In this document: piece by piece, positions 12,168 to 22,304 of the stretch
How the letters are laid out: every line of letters starts with the position of its first letter
Numbering within the stretch: position 1 is the stretch's first letter
NCBI GenBank assembly: GCA_011032825.1
Contig: JAADJZ010000034.1
Coordinates: 248,001 to 312,000, forward strand
From: Massariosphaeria phaeospora
Taxonomy: Eukaryota; Ascomycota; Dothideomycetes; Pleosporales
DNA length: 64,000 nucleotides
Direction: 5' to 3'
Notes under the pieces: model-generated
Told to the model about the DNA's origin: nothing
Seen by the model: the letters and a program-made list of their open reading frames with translations, nothing else
The model's database searches: none
Position numbers and translations under genes: made by a program

Positions 12168-13735
12168 CTAAAGCTCTTCGATTTCCACAGCCAGTATTTT
12201 CGCGATGTCCTCGGCGAAATCTTGTTGGTTTGTCACGGATTCGTTCTTGAAAATACTCGACCATTTTGACCAAGTGCTAGACTTGATGTGACCTGAGGTA
12301 GTGATCGTCGGAATTTTCCGTAGCTGTTCAAAGCCGAATGTGAAGAACCAGTCGACAAAGACCTTCTGGTAGGAAACAAGGGAATTGGATCCCGGTCTCA
12401 AGCTAGACCAAGGGTCGCCGCACCAAGGTGCACCTGCAAAAACATCATCCATATAACCAAAGAATGGACTATGTGTGCTAAAGTGAAGATGCAGGTTTTT
12501 CAAGGTAGGAATCCTCGTTAGGATAGCGACCGGGGTGTTTCCAGATATATCGCAGCGCACAAAGCTTTTTCCCAGTGCACTTCTCCATCCAAGGAATCGG
12601 AGATATTGCTTGTTGTTAAAGTCGACCCTAACGTAACGTAACGTGGTGAACTCAGGCATGGCCTGAAAAAGTGGAATCGTTTCCCTCAATGTCCGCGGAT
12701 TGAAGAATCGCTGGTATGTGCTTGTTCTGATCGTGTTTTGGGCTTCAAAACGAACCTGCCTGCTAACGAAGAGCAGTGGCAACCAGGGCGGTGAGCTAGC
12801 GCTGGAAGATTCTCTTTTTCGCACGCACACATGAACATCCCGAGGCCACGACTGAAAGGAAGGAAACCCATCTTTTGTTTCTGCCTTTGTGTCGACAATG
12901 TGATTTTCATCCTCCCTTTCCTCAGAGACAAGGCCGTTGTTGTTTTCTGACTCAGAATTGGAGTGGTCGACGTCCAGAAGTTCTGGCATTTCTTCGTCTG
13001 AGGAAAGCTCGTCATATGGATTATCAGTGAGATAGCCGGCCATGTAGCGCCCCTGTAAAATGCCCTGAGAGGCAACAGGTTGGCGGACTTCATGGCATAA
13101 CTGGATCTCCGGTCCAATAGTCTGCTCGTAGATCATGATGCGCAGTTCAACCGGTAGCTTCATACGAGGAAAATGCCCGCCTCTTAAATGCCACCATTGC
13201 TCGAGCCCGACTTTAGCACGAGGATTTCTGAACCCGGACTTTTGCATCAGCCAATCTTTGGCGGTAACCCAACAACCTGGGCGATCAGCAAAATCAAGGC
13301 CAGAACCTTCCTCAGGTGAGGATCGTCGAATGTCGATATACGTCTGCAGAAATCTTGAGGACTCTTCGTCCGGTACAAGGACTGTGTAGCGGCTGGTCTT
13401 GTCGCCGTCGTTGTTCGTGTGGCGACTCTGGGTCCCAAGTATCCAAACTCCAACGGTATTAGAGAAGAACACAAAATCTCTGCGGCGCTGTTCGCAAAAG
13501 ATATCGTACGCTTCATGGTAAACCAGATCCTAGATGTATGAGCATTTGGAGAAGGTATTTAAATTCAAGATCTTACGTGTTCGTTTAGCAGACACGGTCG
13601 CCGGACTTCTGCAAGCACGCCCCACAACATTGCTGGAAAGGATGTGTCCGTATACTCGTCCCACTGTCTGATCCAAGGACAGCTGTTATTCTGGTGATCC
13701 ACCAAGTATTCGCAAGCGTCGATAGCTTGCTCCAT
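12168..13735 (-). CDS. 2EXR/F-box-like hypothetical protein
   Basis: The model has two exons, 13735-13577 and 13529-12168, joined by a 47-nt phase-0 intron (GTAAGA...TCTAG). Exon lengths sum to 1,521 nt, giving 506 aa. The start is the first ATG of the upstream exon. The motif MKLPVELRIMIYEQTIGPEI shows the LPxELRxxIY signature of fungal 2EXR/F-box-like proteins. An acidic low-complexity stretch follows (ELSSDEEMPELLDVD...). The C-terminal half is not recognised beyond the family. In F-box-like proteins the motif region can bind partner proteins, but no substrate or complex can be read here. It lies convergent to the broken relative at 9870-11301. The uninterrupted frame suggests a living gene. 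Confidence 0.65.
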
Positions 13736-13907
13736 GTTTCCCCTCAGGCGCCTGTGGCTTTGCGGTTTCTCGTGGACAAAAGTATGCAGTTAGTTTTACT
13801 CATGGACATCGATCTTTTATAAGAGAGAGCACCAACTGCCCTTCGCATAGCGGAATGCCCTTACCTACCCCTGTGAACCAAGCGACATGCCTCATTCCCA
13901 GTTTCGT

Positions 13908-14130
13908 GAGCTCCTTGCGACGAGCATCCTTCCGCGAGATCTCAAGGGTTTTCGCGAGCTCCTTGCGCAAGATCAAAGGTTCCCGAGCTCCTTGCGACGA
14001 GCATCCTTCCGCGAGATCTGAAGGGTTTTCGCGAGCTCCTTGCGACAAGTCTCATTCCGCAAGATCAAAGGTTCGCGAGCTCCTTGCGACAAGCCTCCTT
14101 CTCCGAGATCTCAAGGGTTTTCGCGAGCTC
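13908..14130. repeat. GC-rich interspersed tandem repeat
   Basis: Five copies of GAGCTCCTTGCG and a final truncated GAGCTC alternate with two kinds of spacer. The long spacer contains CATCCTTCCGCGAGATCT...AAGGGTTTTCGC and the short one contains AAGATCAAAGGTTC. The higher-order period is about 85-90 bp. All frames can be read through part of it, but no protein family is visible. It lies between the 2EXR-like gene and the split RNase H gene. Confidence 0.85.
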
Positions 14131-14428
14131 ATTCGGTCCTCATTTGCGTTGGCCATCCCTTTGTCAGGGCTCGGGGCCAGGGCGGGGTCCCGAGGTCGTC
14201 TAGGAATGTTGGGAAAGAACCTCGGATCAATCATGGCAAAAGTTTCCTAGTGTGCTTTCATTCTTAGCTGGTTTTGTCAGTAGGTCAACATGGCTAGAGC
14301 TACACCGTGTCTAATACTTCTGCAACGTATAGCACGCGGGATACCGGACTCTTTCTAGCTATGGGTCTGGCTAACAACGACTTCAGTCTAGGTCTGTCCA
14401 ACCCTACTACCCTCATGATTGCCTTTGC
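14131..14428. other. Spacer before the RNase H exon
   Basis: No confident upstream exon for the RNase H gene was found here, though one must exist if the gene ever had a conventional start. Stops occur in its frame just upstream of 14429. Confidence 0.35.
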
Positions 14429-14645
14429 CACTACTAACGGTCTCTAGAATCTGATTATGTGAAGAATTGGATCGCCCGCGGTGGTGGTGTTGCTAATACC
14501 GACGGCAGCGCTTTACGAAATGGCAAGGCAGATGCTGTTGCAGGCGTAGGCGTGTATTTTGGACATAAGGATTACAGGTCAGTACCATGCATTACCGAGC
14601 TCACAACTGCGGGCGCTGGATTACAGGCCGTGATAATGCGCATTA

Positions 14646-14809
14646 TGTCGCAGTGAGTGCAAGCAGTGCGTAGGGAATTGAGGATTGAACTGAGGTTGTA
14701 TTATCTAGAAGCTACAGAATTTGTAGGTGCGAAAGCACAGACAGCGCTAGTCCTAGATAAGAGTAGTATCCTTATCCATCTCATAGGGTAAGAGCTATAA
14801 ACCGTGACA
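14646..14809 (-). repeat. Copia 3' LTR (164 bp)
   Basis: It starts TGTCGCAGTG and ends CCGTGACA on the plus strand, with TGTC/GACA short inverted termini. By eye it is identical to the copy at 19812-19975. Confidence 0.95.
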
Positions 14810-14864
14810 CACCCCCCAGCTGGCGTAGACTCAAAGGCAGGGAGTCGACGACAGCTGATCAGTA

Positions 14865-17800
14865 TCAGTGCATATAGAGAGTGTTGAAGTCGTCCCAATC
14901 AGCCTGTCGTAGGCCCTTTAGGCGCTCAGTGATATCAACGAGGTTGAGTTGGCGAACGAACTCTGTAAACTTCTGCTTTGGTAGTATCTTTGTGAGTCCA
15001 TCAGCAGGCATACGATCAGTAGGAACCTATTAGACGTTGATTCGTGAGGCAGTGACCTCCTGTCGAATCCAGAGCTGGTGGATGTCGACGTGCTTGACCT
15101 TTGTATGAAGCTTGTCGTGCTTTTTCGTAACAATACCAACAGTCTGCTAATTGTCACACCAAATTGTAGGTGTACAGTCGAGCGTAAGGTTGATTCTAGT
15201 AAAGAATCGCATCCATTTCTCCATTTGCGAGGCAGCGAGAGATAACGAGAGCAATTCAGACTCTGTAGTTGATTTTGTGACTGTGCGCTGTATAGTCGAT
15301 TTCCAGTCAATCATAAGTCCACCGAATTTGAACGCGTAACCCTGAGAGCTTCGGCGAGTCTCAGGCTCGTCAGCGTACGAGGCGTCAAATGATCCAAAGA
15401 AGAGAGAATCGCGATATAGAGGATCGTCAGAGAGATACTCGGCCATGTCCTGTGCGCTAGCAGAGGCTTCAAGAGCGAGAGCCTTCGTGCTAAGCAGGTA
15501 GCGCTAGGTTTGGCGGATCTTCGAGACGTGTAACTGTCCTAGGTTGGTAAGGTAGCAAGCAAAGACGACGTGCGTTCGGGCGACGTCAGGCCTGCCCCAG
15601 ACAGCAATGTATGCCAAGGAGCTAACTAGTTGCTAATAGAGCTTCGTTCGAGTAGCGTTAGGCTCCTCGATAGACTGCGGCAGCCAGTTCTCTATTAGTA
15701 GGACGTCTAGAGCCTTGCCTACAGCTTCAATACTAAATCGAGCGCACACCTTATTAATGAAGGCGTCTTGGACAAGCTAAGTCTTGTGCAGAGCTCGATC
15801 GCGAACGATGCAAATTCCAAGAAACCAGGTGAGGTTTCCTATAGCTTTGATGTTGTATAGGTTCACTAGATCCTTCTCAAAGGACCTGTGGAGATAAGCA
15901 TTTGACTGATGAAATGCCATAACGATGTCGTCAACGTAGACGAATAGGATGAGCTAGCGATTCGTGTACAAACACGGGAAGCTCTTAACTAGTTTCAGGC
16001 CTAGCTTGATAAGCTTGCGGCGTAGCTCGTTGTACTATAGTACAGGTGACTCTTTTAGGCCGTACAGAGCGCGGAGCACTATCATAATTTCGCCTTCGAT
16101 TTGGCGGAAGGCTTTAGGTGTTTTAGCGTATAGCTTGCGATCGATCTAAGCGTTTAGGAAGGCAGTAGAGACGTCGTACTACTTCAGCTCTAGATCGAAG
16201 TAATTGGCGATCGCAATTAGAGCGCGAGAGTTGCGGATTGCGAGTGTAGCAGCGTACGTGTTCTCGAGCGAAGCTTGAAAGTCGCCTCGAACGACTAGTC
16301 GAGCCTTAAAGCGTAAGAGATATCCATCTTCGTCTATTTTGTAGGTGAAAACCTACATCAGAGGTAGCACCTTAGCGTCTGCAGTTGCCTTCGACTGATC
16401 TGTCTAGCCAAAGACGTCTTTAACGCGTAGGTCTCGCTATTCGATTTCCATAGCGCGTCGGAATTGATCGCTAAACATGTGTGTACCAAGCTGCTTCACT
16501 GCCTTCGGCGAAAGCAGCAGCTGTAATTGATAGATTCGCGGTATCTCATCTACTCCAGCGGGTATTGAGTGAATCTCGGTCGAAAACGCTTGCAGGTAAT
16601 TGACTAGAGGCTTAGGTCCTAGCCTTGTAGCGTAAGACTAAATAGCAAAGTTGTCTAGATTCCTTGGTTTTCGACTGCGCTTGCCTGTAATAATAAGGCT
16701 TGTGTCGGTTGAGTCGAGATTAACGTCCTGTAGAGCTCTCTAGCCTCGTTGGCGATAATTCTTAGGTACTATCAGAGTTGAGTCAACCTTAGAGGGTTTA
16801 GAAGTTGGCAGCTGTTGCTAAGTTGATTCGAGTACGTCGTTGAATTCGAGTACGTCGTTATTCGTTTCACCCCCTACATGGGAGCTTCTAGCTGTTAGAG
16901 CTAAGGTCACAGGTGCTGTTGAGCGTCTGCGTTAACGAGCTGTCAGCAGGTCTTCGATGCTAATATCGTCGTCCTGTAGCATCTCTGGATATTCGAGTAG
17001 CTTAATTACTTCCTCGATTACTGACGTAGAGGCGTAGCCGTCTATTTTCTCGAAAAAGAGCGTAGGTTCGAACACAACGTTACGTGTAACGATGACAGTA
17101 TCCTTTGTAGGCAGCTATATACGGAAGATATTAGTGCCTTGGTAGCCAACTAGGTGGCCAATAAGAGTACGCGATTCGAGCTTGTTAGCAGCTCTCAAAT
17201 CGCGGTTGTAGACGTAGGCGCGACAGCCGATAGGCCTTATATAAGCGACGAGTAGCTTTCGTCCCTATACGACCTCGTACGGTGTCTTCCAACCTAGTGC
17301 TTTAGTAGGCGTTCGATTGAGGATGTACGCAGCTGTGCGATACATTTTATGTAATAGATTCTTTAGTAGGTTCGCGTGTATGCGCATAGCGCGAGCTCGC
17401 TAAGTAAAGACTCCGCCTGCGCGCTCAATGAGTCCATTCGGCTCTTTTGTGCTAGGCGGAGCTGGCTCGTACAGCATTCCCAGTTCGTCTGTAGTGTTGA
17501 TTAGATCGTTGCCAAATCCATTTTCGTTGTCGCATTAGATAGCGACTACGTCAGCATTGTACACGCGCTGAATCTTGCGAATCAAGGCCATGAACCAGCG
17601 TGTAAAAGTCGGCTTGTCCTTTCGCTTGATTGTAGCTATCTCATGCCATTTTGAGTACTCGTCCATGGAGTGCAGAGCGTATTTGCTACCGTCTATACAC
17701 TCCTCTCCCATAGGGATAATGTAGATCAAGTCTATCGCGATTCGATAGAATGGTCGTTGTGCACGGCTCTTAGCCGGGCGCCTCGAGATGATATGAGTCA

Positions 17801-19661
17801 TTCGAGCTTCGATACACGTCTGGCAGAGACAGTCTATATAGTCTCCTGTCAGTTGGACGCTAGTAACGTTTGGTTCGAGTTGATCGATAGCTTTCCGGCC
17901 TAGGTGGCCCCATATCAGATGAGCAGCACGTCGATCGACGACATTAGTAGGCTTTGGCGCGTACGACGGGCGGTACGATGCTCCAAAGGTACTCAATCGT
18001 GAATGTAGAAGTGATAGAGGGGGTCGGCGTGATAGCTCTGCATCAATAAGCTAGTGTCCCCTATTGTACTCGAGTTGCGCGATGACGTTCGATGTCTGTC
18101 GCATGTACAGGACGTCGCGGCCAGAGTCGAAGTGAATTGACTCTGTACGGCAGCGAGCGAGTCCTAGGACGCTTGTGAGAAAGCCTTCGACGTACGCAAC
18201 GTGCGTTAGCTCTAGCGTTAGCAATCCATGTGGCGTACGGGCTACGAGGTCCATCGTGCCCCAAGCTGTAATAGGAATACAGCTATTGCTAGCATTGACA
18301 GAGCGGCGCTTTGAGTTGTCGCTCGTCCTCTTCTAGCTTTTCTATGTCTCTAAGTTGACAACGTGTGTGTTGGATCCAGGATCAACAATCCATCGATTAA
18401 GTAGGTTAGTCTGAGTAGTGTCATCAACAGCCATTGTTGTAAAAGTTCCGACAGACTCGGTGAGAGCGTCGATCGCGATACCGTCCTGGCCGTCGTGGCC
18501 GTCGTGGCCAAGTGTCGTAAGTAATGGGCTAGTTGATATCACGAACGTGTTGGTATTGACAGGTGGCTTGCCGTCGTCAACCCGTAGTGACCTAGCGTTC
18601 TGTCCAGCGCTCTGAGGTTGGCGGGCTGCTCACCTCTTAAGAGCAGTCGTGATGCGCGCGTTGATCTTAGAATCCTTCCGCGCTTCTTTAACCTTGCGTA
18701 TAGCCTCAGCTGCAGGTTGATAAGACTTCAGACGCTCCGGGTGGCGTGTATTTAGGATGAAGCAGTCGGTGTACCAATGCTTCTTTCCACAGATACAGGT
18801 AGGCGTTGGTCGTGCGCCGTCACGGTAGCGCTGTCTTTGATTGCCTGTTGATTGAGGCTCAATCGGGTGCGCGATACCGAGCTCAGCGGCAGTAACTGCC
18901 AGGCTAGTAGAGTGAGGCTTCGTACGGCGTAGATATGTAGTCATCTCGGCGACGTAGGTCTCCAGAGATGAGATCTCAGCAGTAGTGCCTCGCGCTTCAT
19001 GCTTGAATATCTCGCGCAGGCAAGTCGTAGCGTATTCTTGATCAAGTGCTTTGCAGGCGATTAGAAAGTCCTCTTGTGGTCGATTGCCGTCAGTCTCTGG
19101 CAGATTAACAGCCTTGCCTTGAGCTGTGATGAATATCCAGTTAGATAGCCATTGTTCGACCTTCTTCGCAGCTCGTGGAGCAGTCTTGAGTGTAGTGTAT
19201 TTATCAGCGAGCTCGCGGCAGCGAGTCGCGTCTGTTGGGCAAAGGAACTTCTTAAGAGCGACTAGTCGGTCGTAGGGTGTCTCGTAATTCTTGATGAGGT
19301 GTATGTGGCGTACAGCAATCGTCTTGCTAATGTCCGTGTTCAGGTCGGCCAAAGCCTTCTTCTGGGTGCGGTACTCAGAGCGGCGTCGCTCCTATCGATC
19401 GCATTCCCATCGGTAAGACTCTCGGTCGTCTGCAATTAGGTCAGAGAGCCTGATAGCTCCAGCCTTGTAGTCGATGAGTTGAGGCTCGGTAGCCTCCGTC
19501 AGCTTAGGGAGAAGCTCCCTAGCTACGTCAGGGTTGATATACTGCCAGAGACCGTGGCGATTGGCAACGTCTCGGCGAATGAACAGCCAGGTAAACCAGT
19601 CGTCAGGCGTGTTCAGTATGACTGTGACGCGCGTCACAGCGGGGTCAGACTCAGCAGCCAT
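14865..19661 (-). pseudogene. Copia gag-pol, single frame with many stop codons
   Basis: One reading frame runs from ATG 19661 to a final TGA at 14865-14867 without a frameshift. Gag has a knuckle-like CICGKKHWYTDC. The integrase has an HHCC finger (HLIWGHLG...CLCQTC) and D, D, E residues (IAIDLIYIIP, CDNENGFGND, NGLIERAG). The RT has LFVYVDDIV at about 15927-15938. The RNase H includes FDASYADE and ends near IWCDN at 15150. By hand count about 26 premature stops interrupt it (about 22 TAG, 3 TAA, 1 TGA). Examples are at 19392, 18051, 17535, 17265, 16353, 16035 and 15147. Most fall where the family has Trp or Gln. Such a protein cannot be made as a whole, so this copy depends on another element or is dead. 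Confidence 0.9.
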
Positions 19662-19811
19662 TGCAGATAGCTGTAGTCGTATATGTGATGCGTCGTGGGT
19701 GAACGCGGTAACAGGTGCGTTGTGGTGGACGCGGTATAGCAACGTGCGACTCGAGTAGAGTGACGATTGCAGCAGGTGAGAACAGTCCTAGGTTGCAGCC
19801 GGGCTCATAAC

Positions 19812-19975
19812 TGTCGCAGTGAGTGCAAGCAGTGCGTAGGGAATTGAGGATTGAACTGAGGTTGTATTATCTAGAAGCTACAGAATTTGTAGGTGCGAAA
19901 GCACAGACAGCGCTAGTCCTAGATAAGAGTAGTATCCTTATCCATCTCATAGGGTAAGAGCTATAAACCGTGACA
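19812..19975 (-). repeat. Copia 5' LTR (164 bp)
   Basis: This is the same 164 bp as the left LTR. For the minus-strand element this is the 5' LTR, and the primer-binding site abuts it at 19801-19811. Confidence 0.95.
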
Positions 19976-20367
19976 CATTACGTTGCTCAACTAACAACTA
20001 AAACAGGAATGTGTCGGAGGCCCTTAACGGCGCGCAAACGAATCAACGCACTGAGCTTACAGCTGTTTCCCGCGCTCTTGAGGAGACATCATTCACGCAA
20101 GACCTTTTTATTCGTACCGACTCTCTGTACACCATCAACGCTACAACAGTGTGGAAAGATACCTGGAGACTTAAGCACTTTAAGGGTGTCAAACCCCTAC
20201 GAGTACAAAACAAGGATCTTATCGATTGAATTGTCGACCGTATCAACAACAGAGCGTGCTTGGGTACCAAAACAGAATACTGTTGGGTGAAAGGTCATGC
20301 AGGTGATAAAGGCAACGTGATGGCCGATAGACTCGCTGTGAAGGCTTCGAAGTTAGGACGCCCTTGA

Positions 20368-21049
20368 TCATTTTATTGGTAATAGACTAATACTATGCAA
20401 AGCCGCCTCAGGAGCAGCAAGAAGGAAGGCAAATTTTGAAGAACGGGAGAGAAAACGGCAGAGCAAGGCCAAACCTCCTACAATAATAAGACCACTAGCA
20501 TCAGCACCAGCGCCAACATCGCCAGCTGCGCCAGAATCACCATCCCCGCCAGCATCACTAGCATCGCAAGAGTTGTTCGCAGCATCGGTAATAGCAAAGC
20601 CAGCCGCATCACTAGCCGCATCGCCGGCAGCATCACCAGCGGCATCACTAGCGGCATCGTTGATAGCATTATTAGCAGCATCGCTAGAAACATCGCTAGC
20701 GCCTGCACCAGAAGCATCGAAAGCCGCCTCCGAACCTGCAGATACGAACAAACAAGGAACAAAGAGAAAATCAGACTACCTACTGTTACCACCAGAGACA
20801 AGCGAGAAGACGACACCAATAGCTCTATGTCCCGCCGCCTCTAAACCTACAGACACGAACAAACAAGGAACAGAGAGAAAAGCAGGCTACCTGCAGACAC
20901 CACCACCCGCAAAGCGAACACAGCAGAAACTGCCCCTAGCCCTCCCTCCCGCCGCCTCTGAACCTCCGCCCAAACAACTACAACAGACAACAATCGCCTT
21001 CCGGCCACTACCTCTATCACAAACGAGGCCGGAGAAGCTAGCACGCTAG
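20368..21049 (+). other. Low-complexity Ala/Ser-rich open frame
   Basis: A frame open from about 20390 to 21049 starts with a charged stretch (RRKANFEERERKRQSKAK). It continues into repeats of ASPAAS/ASLAAS type at about 20570-20700. It then repeats a block around ADTNKQGTKRKSDYL twice (near 20740 and 20850). No catalytic domain is visible. The repeats arise from a GCATCACTAGC-like minisatellite, so the long frame may be a by-product of repeat structure. It directly follows the RNase H stop and may be part of the same degraded element. Confidence 0.35.
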
Positions 21050-21405
21050 CCTTACCTGCTTTCGTTTTTGCCTCCGCCTCTGCCCCTCGACTCATCTGGA
21101 ACATCCGGACCGACCAAGAACGCAAGAGAAAACGACCCCTCCCAGGACATCCTTTGGTAGTCATACCGCCCAAAAGGCACAAGGCATCGGAGAACGACGT
21201 GATTCACAGGTATGCGGGCGAGGATTTCCGCGAGCTCGTTGGGACGATCCAGGAGTCGCATTAGTTTCTGGTGAGAGCAGCTGGGTGGATGTGCGGGCTC
21301 GAAACGGACGGGTATCGATGGCTCGCTCGGTAGGTAAGTTTGACCATGGTGTGTGCGGAGAGACATTTTTGGTTTAGTTTGCTGGGACATGGCGTAGCGG
21401 AACAC
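21050..21405. other. Spacer up to the second solo LTR
   Basis: A plus-strand frame continues for some codons but nothing is recognisable. The region ends at the AACAC duplication of the solo LTR. Confidence 0.3.
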
Positions 21406-21590
21406 TGTTACGGTTTGGAGTCTCTCCTGCCTCACGTGTAGTGGCGCCTCACCTACGCTAAGGTGCGACTACCCATCCTGCACTAGCGCTGTTTACAGCC
21501 CCTCATGTATATCTACCGTTCGTAGCTACACACAATAAAACCTCAGTTCAATCCTCAATTCCTTACGCACTGCTTGCACTCACCGCGACA
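21406..21590 (+). mobile_element. Solo LTR of a copia family, TSD AACAC
   Basis: The 185-bp sequence begins TGTTACGGTTTGG and ends CACCGCGACA. It is flanked by perfect AACAC duplications at 21401-21405 and 21591-21595. Its 3' third (CCTCAGTTCAATCCTCAATTCC...CTGCTTGCACTCA) closely matches the reverse complement of the LTRs of the complete element. Its 5' part differs, so it belongs to a sister subfamily shared with the solo LTR at 7915. Confidence 0.93.
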
Positions 21591-21743
21591 AACACTGTAT
21601 ACATACACCAGTGTGGGTCTTGTGAGGTCTTGTTTTTCTTTTCTTTCCTTTCCTTTCCATTCTTTCCTACTCGTCCGTCCAACTCATACTGTTGGACAAC
21701 GACCTTGTGGGCCCCAATTGTAATGATGATAGTGATATTGATA

Positions 21744-22167
21744 ACGTACCTCACGAGTTCGCCGCCCACACGGGTTCGCCGCCCACCGAATTTTACTAAG
21801 GAAAATCAATAATCTAGAGCTTAATAACTCTTAACCTACTTAATAAAATTCTCTAAAATTTTTACTACTAAGCTGCATCTATATAAACTTTTAGATTCCT
21901 AGATTACTAAGCTACAACTTTAGTATTTAGAAAGTTATTAAAGAAAAGCTTAAATTATCTGTGCGCTCTAAGCTATCTACTCTTCTAGACTAGCTAGAGC
22001 TTAGTAATCTTAGAACTAGAAAGCTTATATATACAGAAATAATATATTAAATTTTTAGAGAATTTTATTAAGTAGGTTAAGAGTTATTAAGCTCTAGATT
22101 ATTGATTTTCCTTAGTAAAATTCGGTGGGCGGCGAACCCGTGTGGGCGGCGAACTCGTGAAGTACGT
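21744..22167. mobile_element. 424-bp MITE with ~120-bp terminal inverted repeats
   Basis: The left arm starts ACGTACCTCACGAGTTCGCC. The right arm is its near-perfect reverse complement over about 120 bp, differing at one early position (C/T). TA dinucleotides flank it at 21742-21743 and 22168-22169, as expected for Tc1/mariner/pogo-type insertion. Each arm carries two direct copies of GTTCGCCGCCCAC near its tip. The centre is AT-rich with no ORF. It is non-autonomous and must be moved by a transposase encoded elsewhere. A slightly shorter boundary (21749-22162, TA at 21747-21748 and 22163-22164) is also possible. Confidence 0.85.
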
Positions 22168-22304
22168 TAGTAACAATAAAAGTGCTTTTTGTCGGCTGCT
22201 GCTTAACAAAAGCACACTGAGTTCACATGTGCCTGCGCCCTGTCAACGTACTTTGCACATACGCAGACATTCAGATGCCATTGTTGTCGAGCTTTGCGCA
22301 AAAC

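Larger units (their letters stand above)
14646..19975 (-). mobile_element. Complete Ty1/copia LTR retrotransposon, TSD CATTA
   Basis: The 5,330-bp element is bounded by two LTRs that I read as identical (14646-14809 and 19812-19975, 164 bp each). Each begins TGTCG and ends GTGACA on the plus strand. The duplication CATTA is at 14641-14645 and 19976-19980. Coding runs on the minus strand in the order Gag, integrase, reverse transcriptase, RNase H, which defines the copia superfamily. Next to the 5' LTR (right side) the plus strand reads GGGCTCATAAC (19801-19811), the initiator tRNA-Met anticodon arm. Next to the 3' LTR a G-run (complement of 14812-14817) is the polypurine tract. The insertion sits inside an intron of an RNase H gene. 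Confidence 0.95.
14429..20367 (+). pseudogene. RNase H type 1-like gene split by a retrotransposon in its intron
   Basis: The exon at 14429-14577 carries NTDGSALRNGKADAVAGVG. The exon at 20007-20367 continues in phase 2 with NVSEALNGAQTNQRTELTAV, RTDSLYTIN and GNVMADRLAVKASKLG. The four catalytic carboxylates of RNase H1 are all visible: D in TDGSA, E in RTELTA, D in RTDSLY and D in MADRLA. The enzyme class cuts RNA in RNA:DNA hybrids. The intron has donor GTCAGT at 14578, branch CTAAC at 19991 and acceptor AACAG ending at 20006. Without the copia insertion it would be 94 nt long. An in-frame TGA at about 20227 (LID-stop-IVD) fits a CGA-to-TGA transition and breaks the protein before the last Asp. 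The N-terminal exon(s) were not found. Free-standing RNase H-like genes of this kind are common near fungal transposons. Confidence 0.75.

Noticed and set aside
13908..14130. CRISPR-like array
   Set aside because: Spacers are themselves repeated and of two fixed types, the repeat core is very short, and the host is a eukaryote.
14865..19661. Reassigned genetic code (TAG/TAA read as sense) in the copia gag-pol, since the frame is otherwise perfect and ends in TGA
   Set aside because: Stops stand at Trp positions as well as Gln positions, so one reassignment cannot explain them. Host genes in the same window end normally in TAA or TAG. C-to-T decay explains all of them.
21744..22167. Structured non-coding RNA or replication origin formed by the long hairpin
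   Set aside because: TA flanks, subterminal repeats and an AT-rich unique centre are explained by a MITE.
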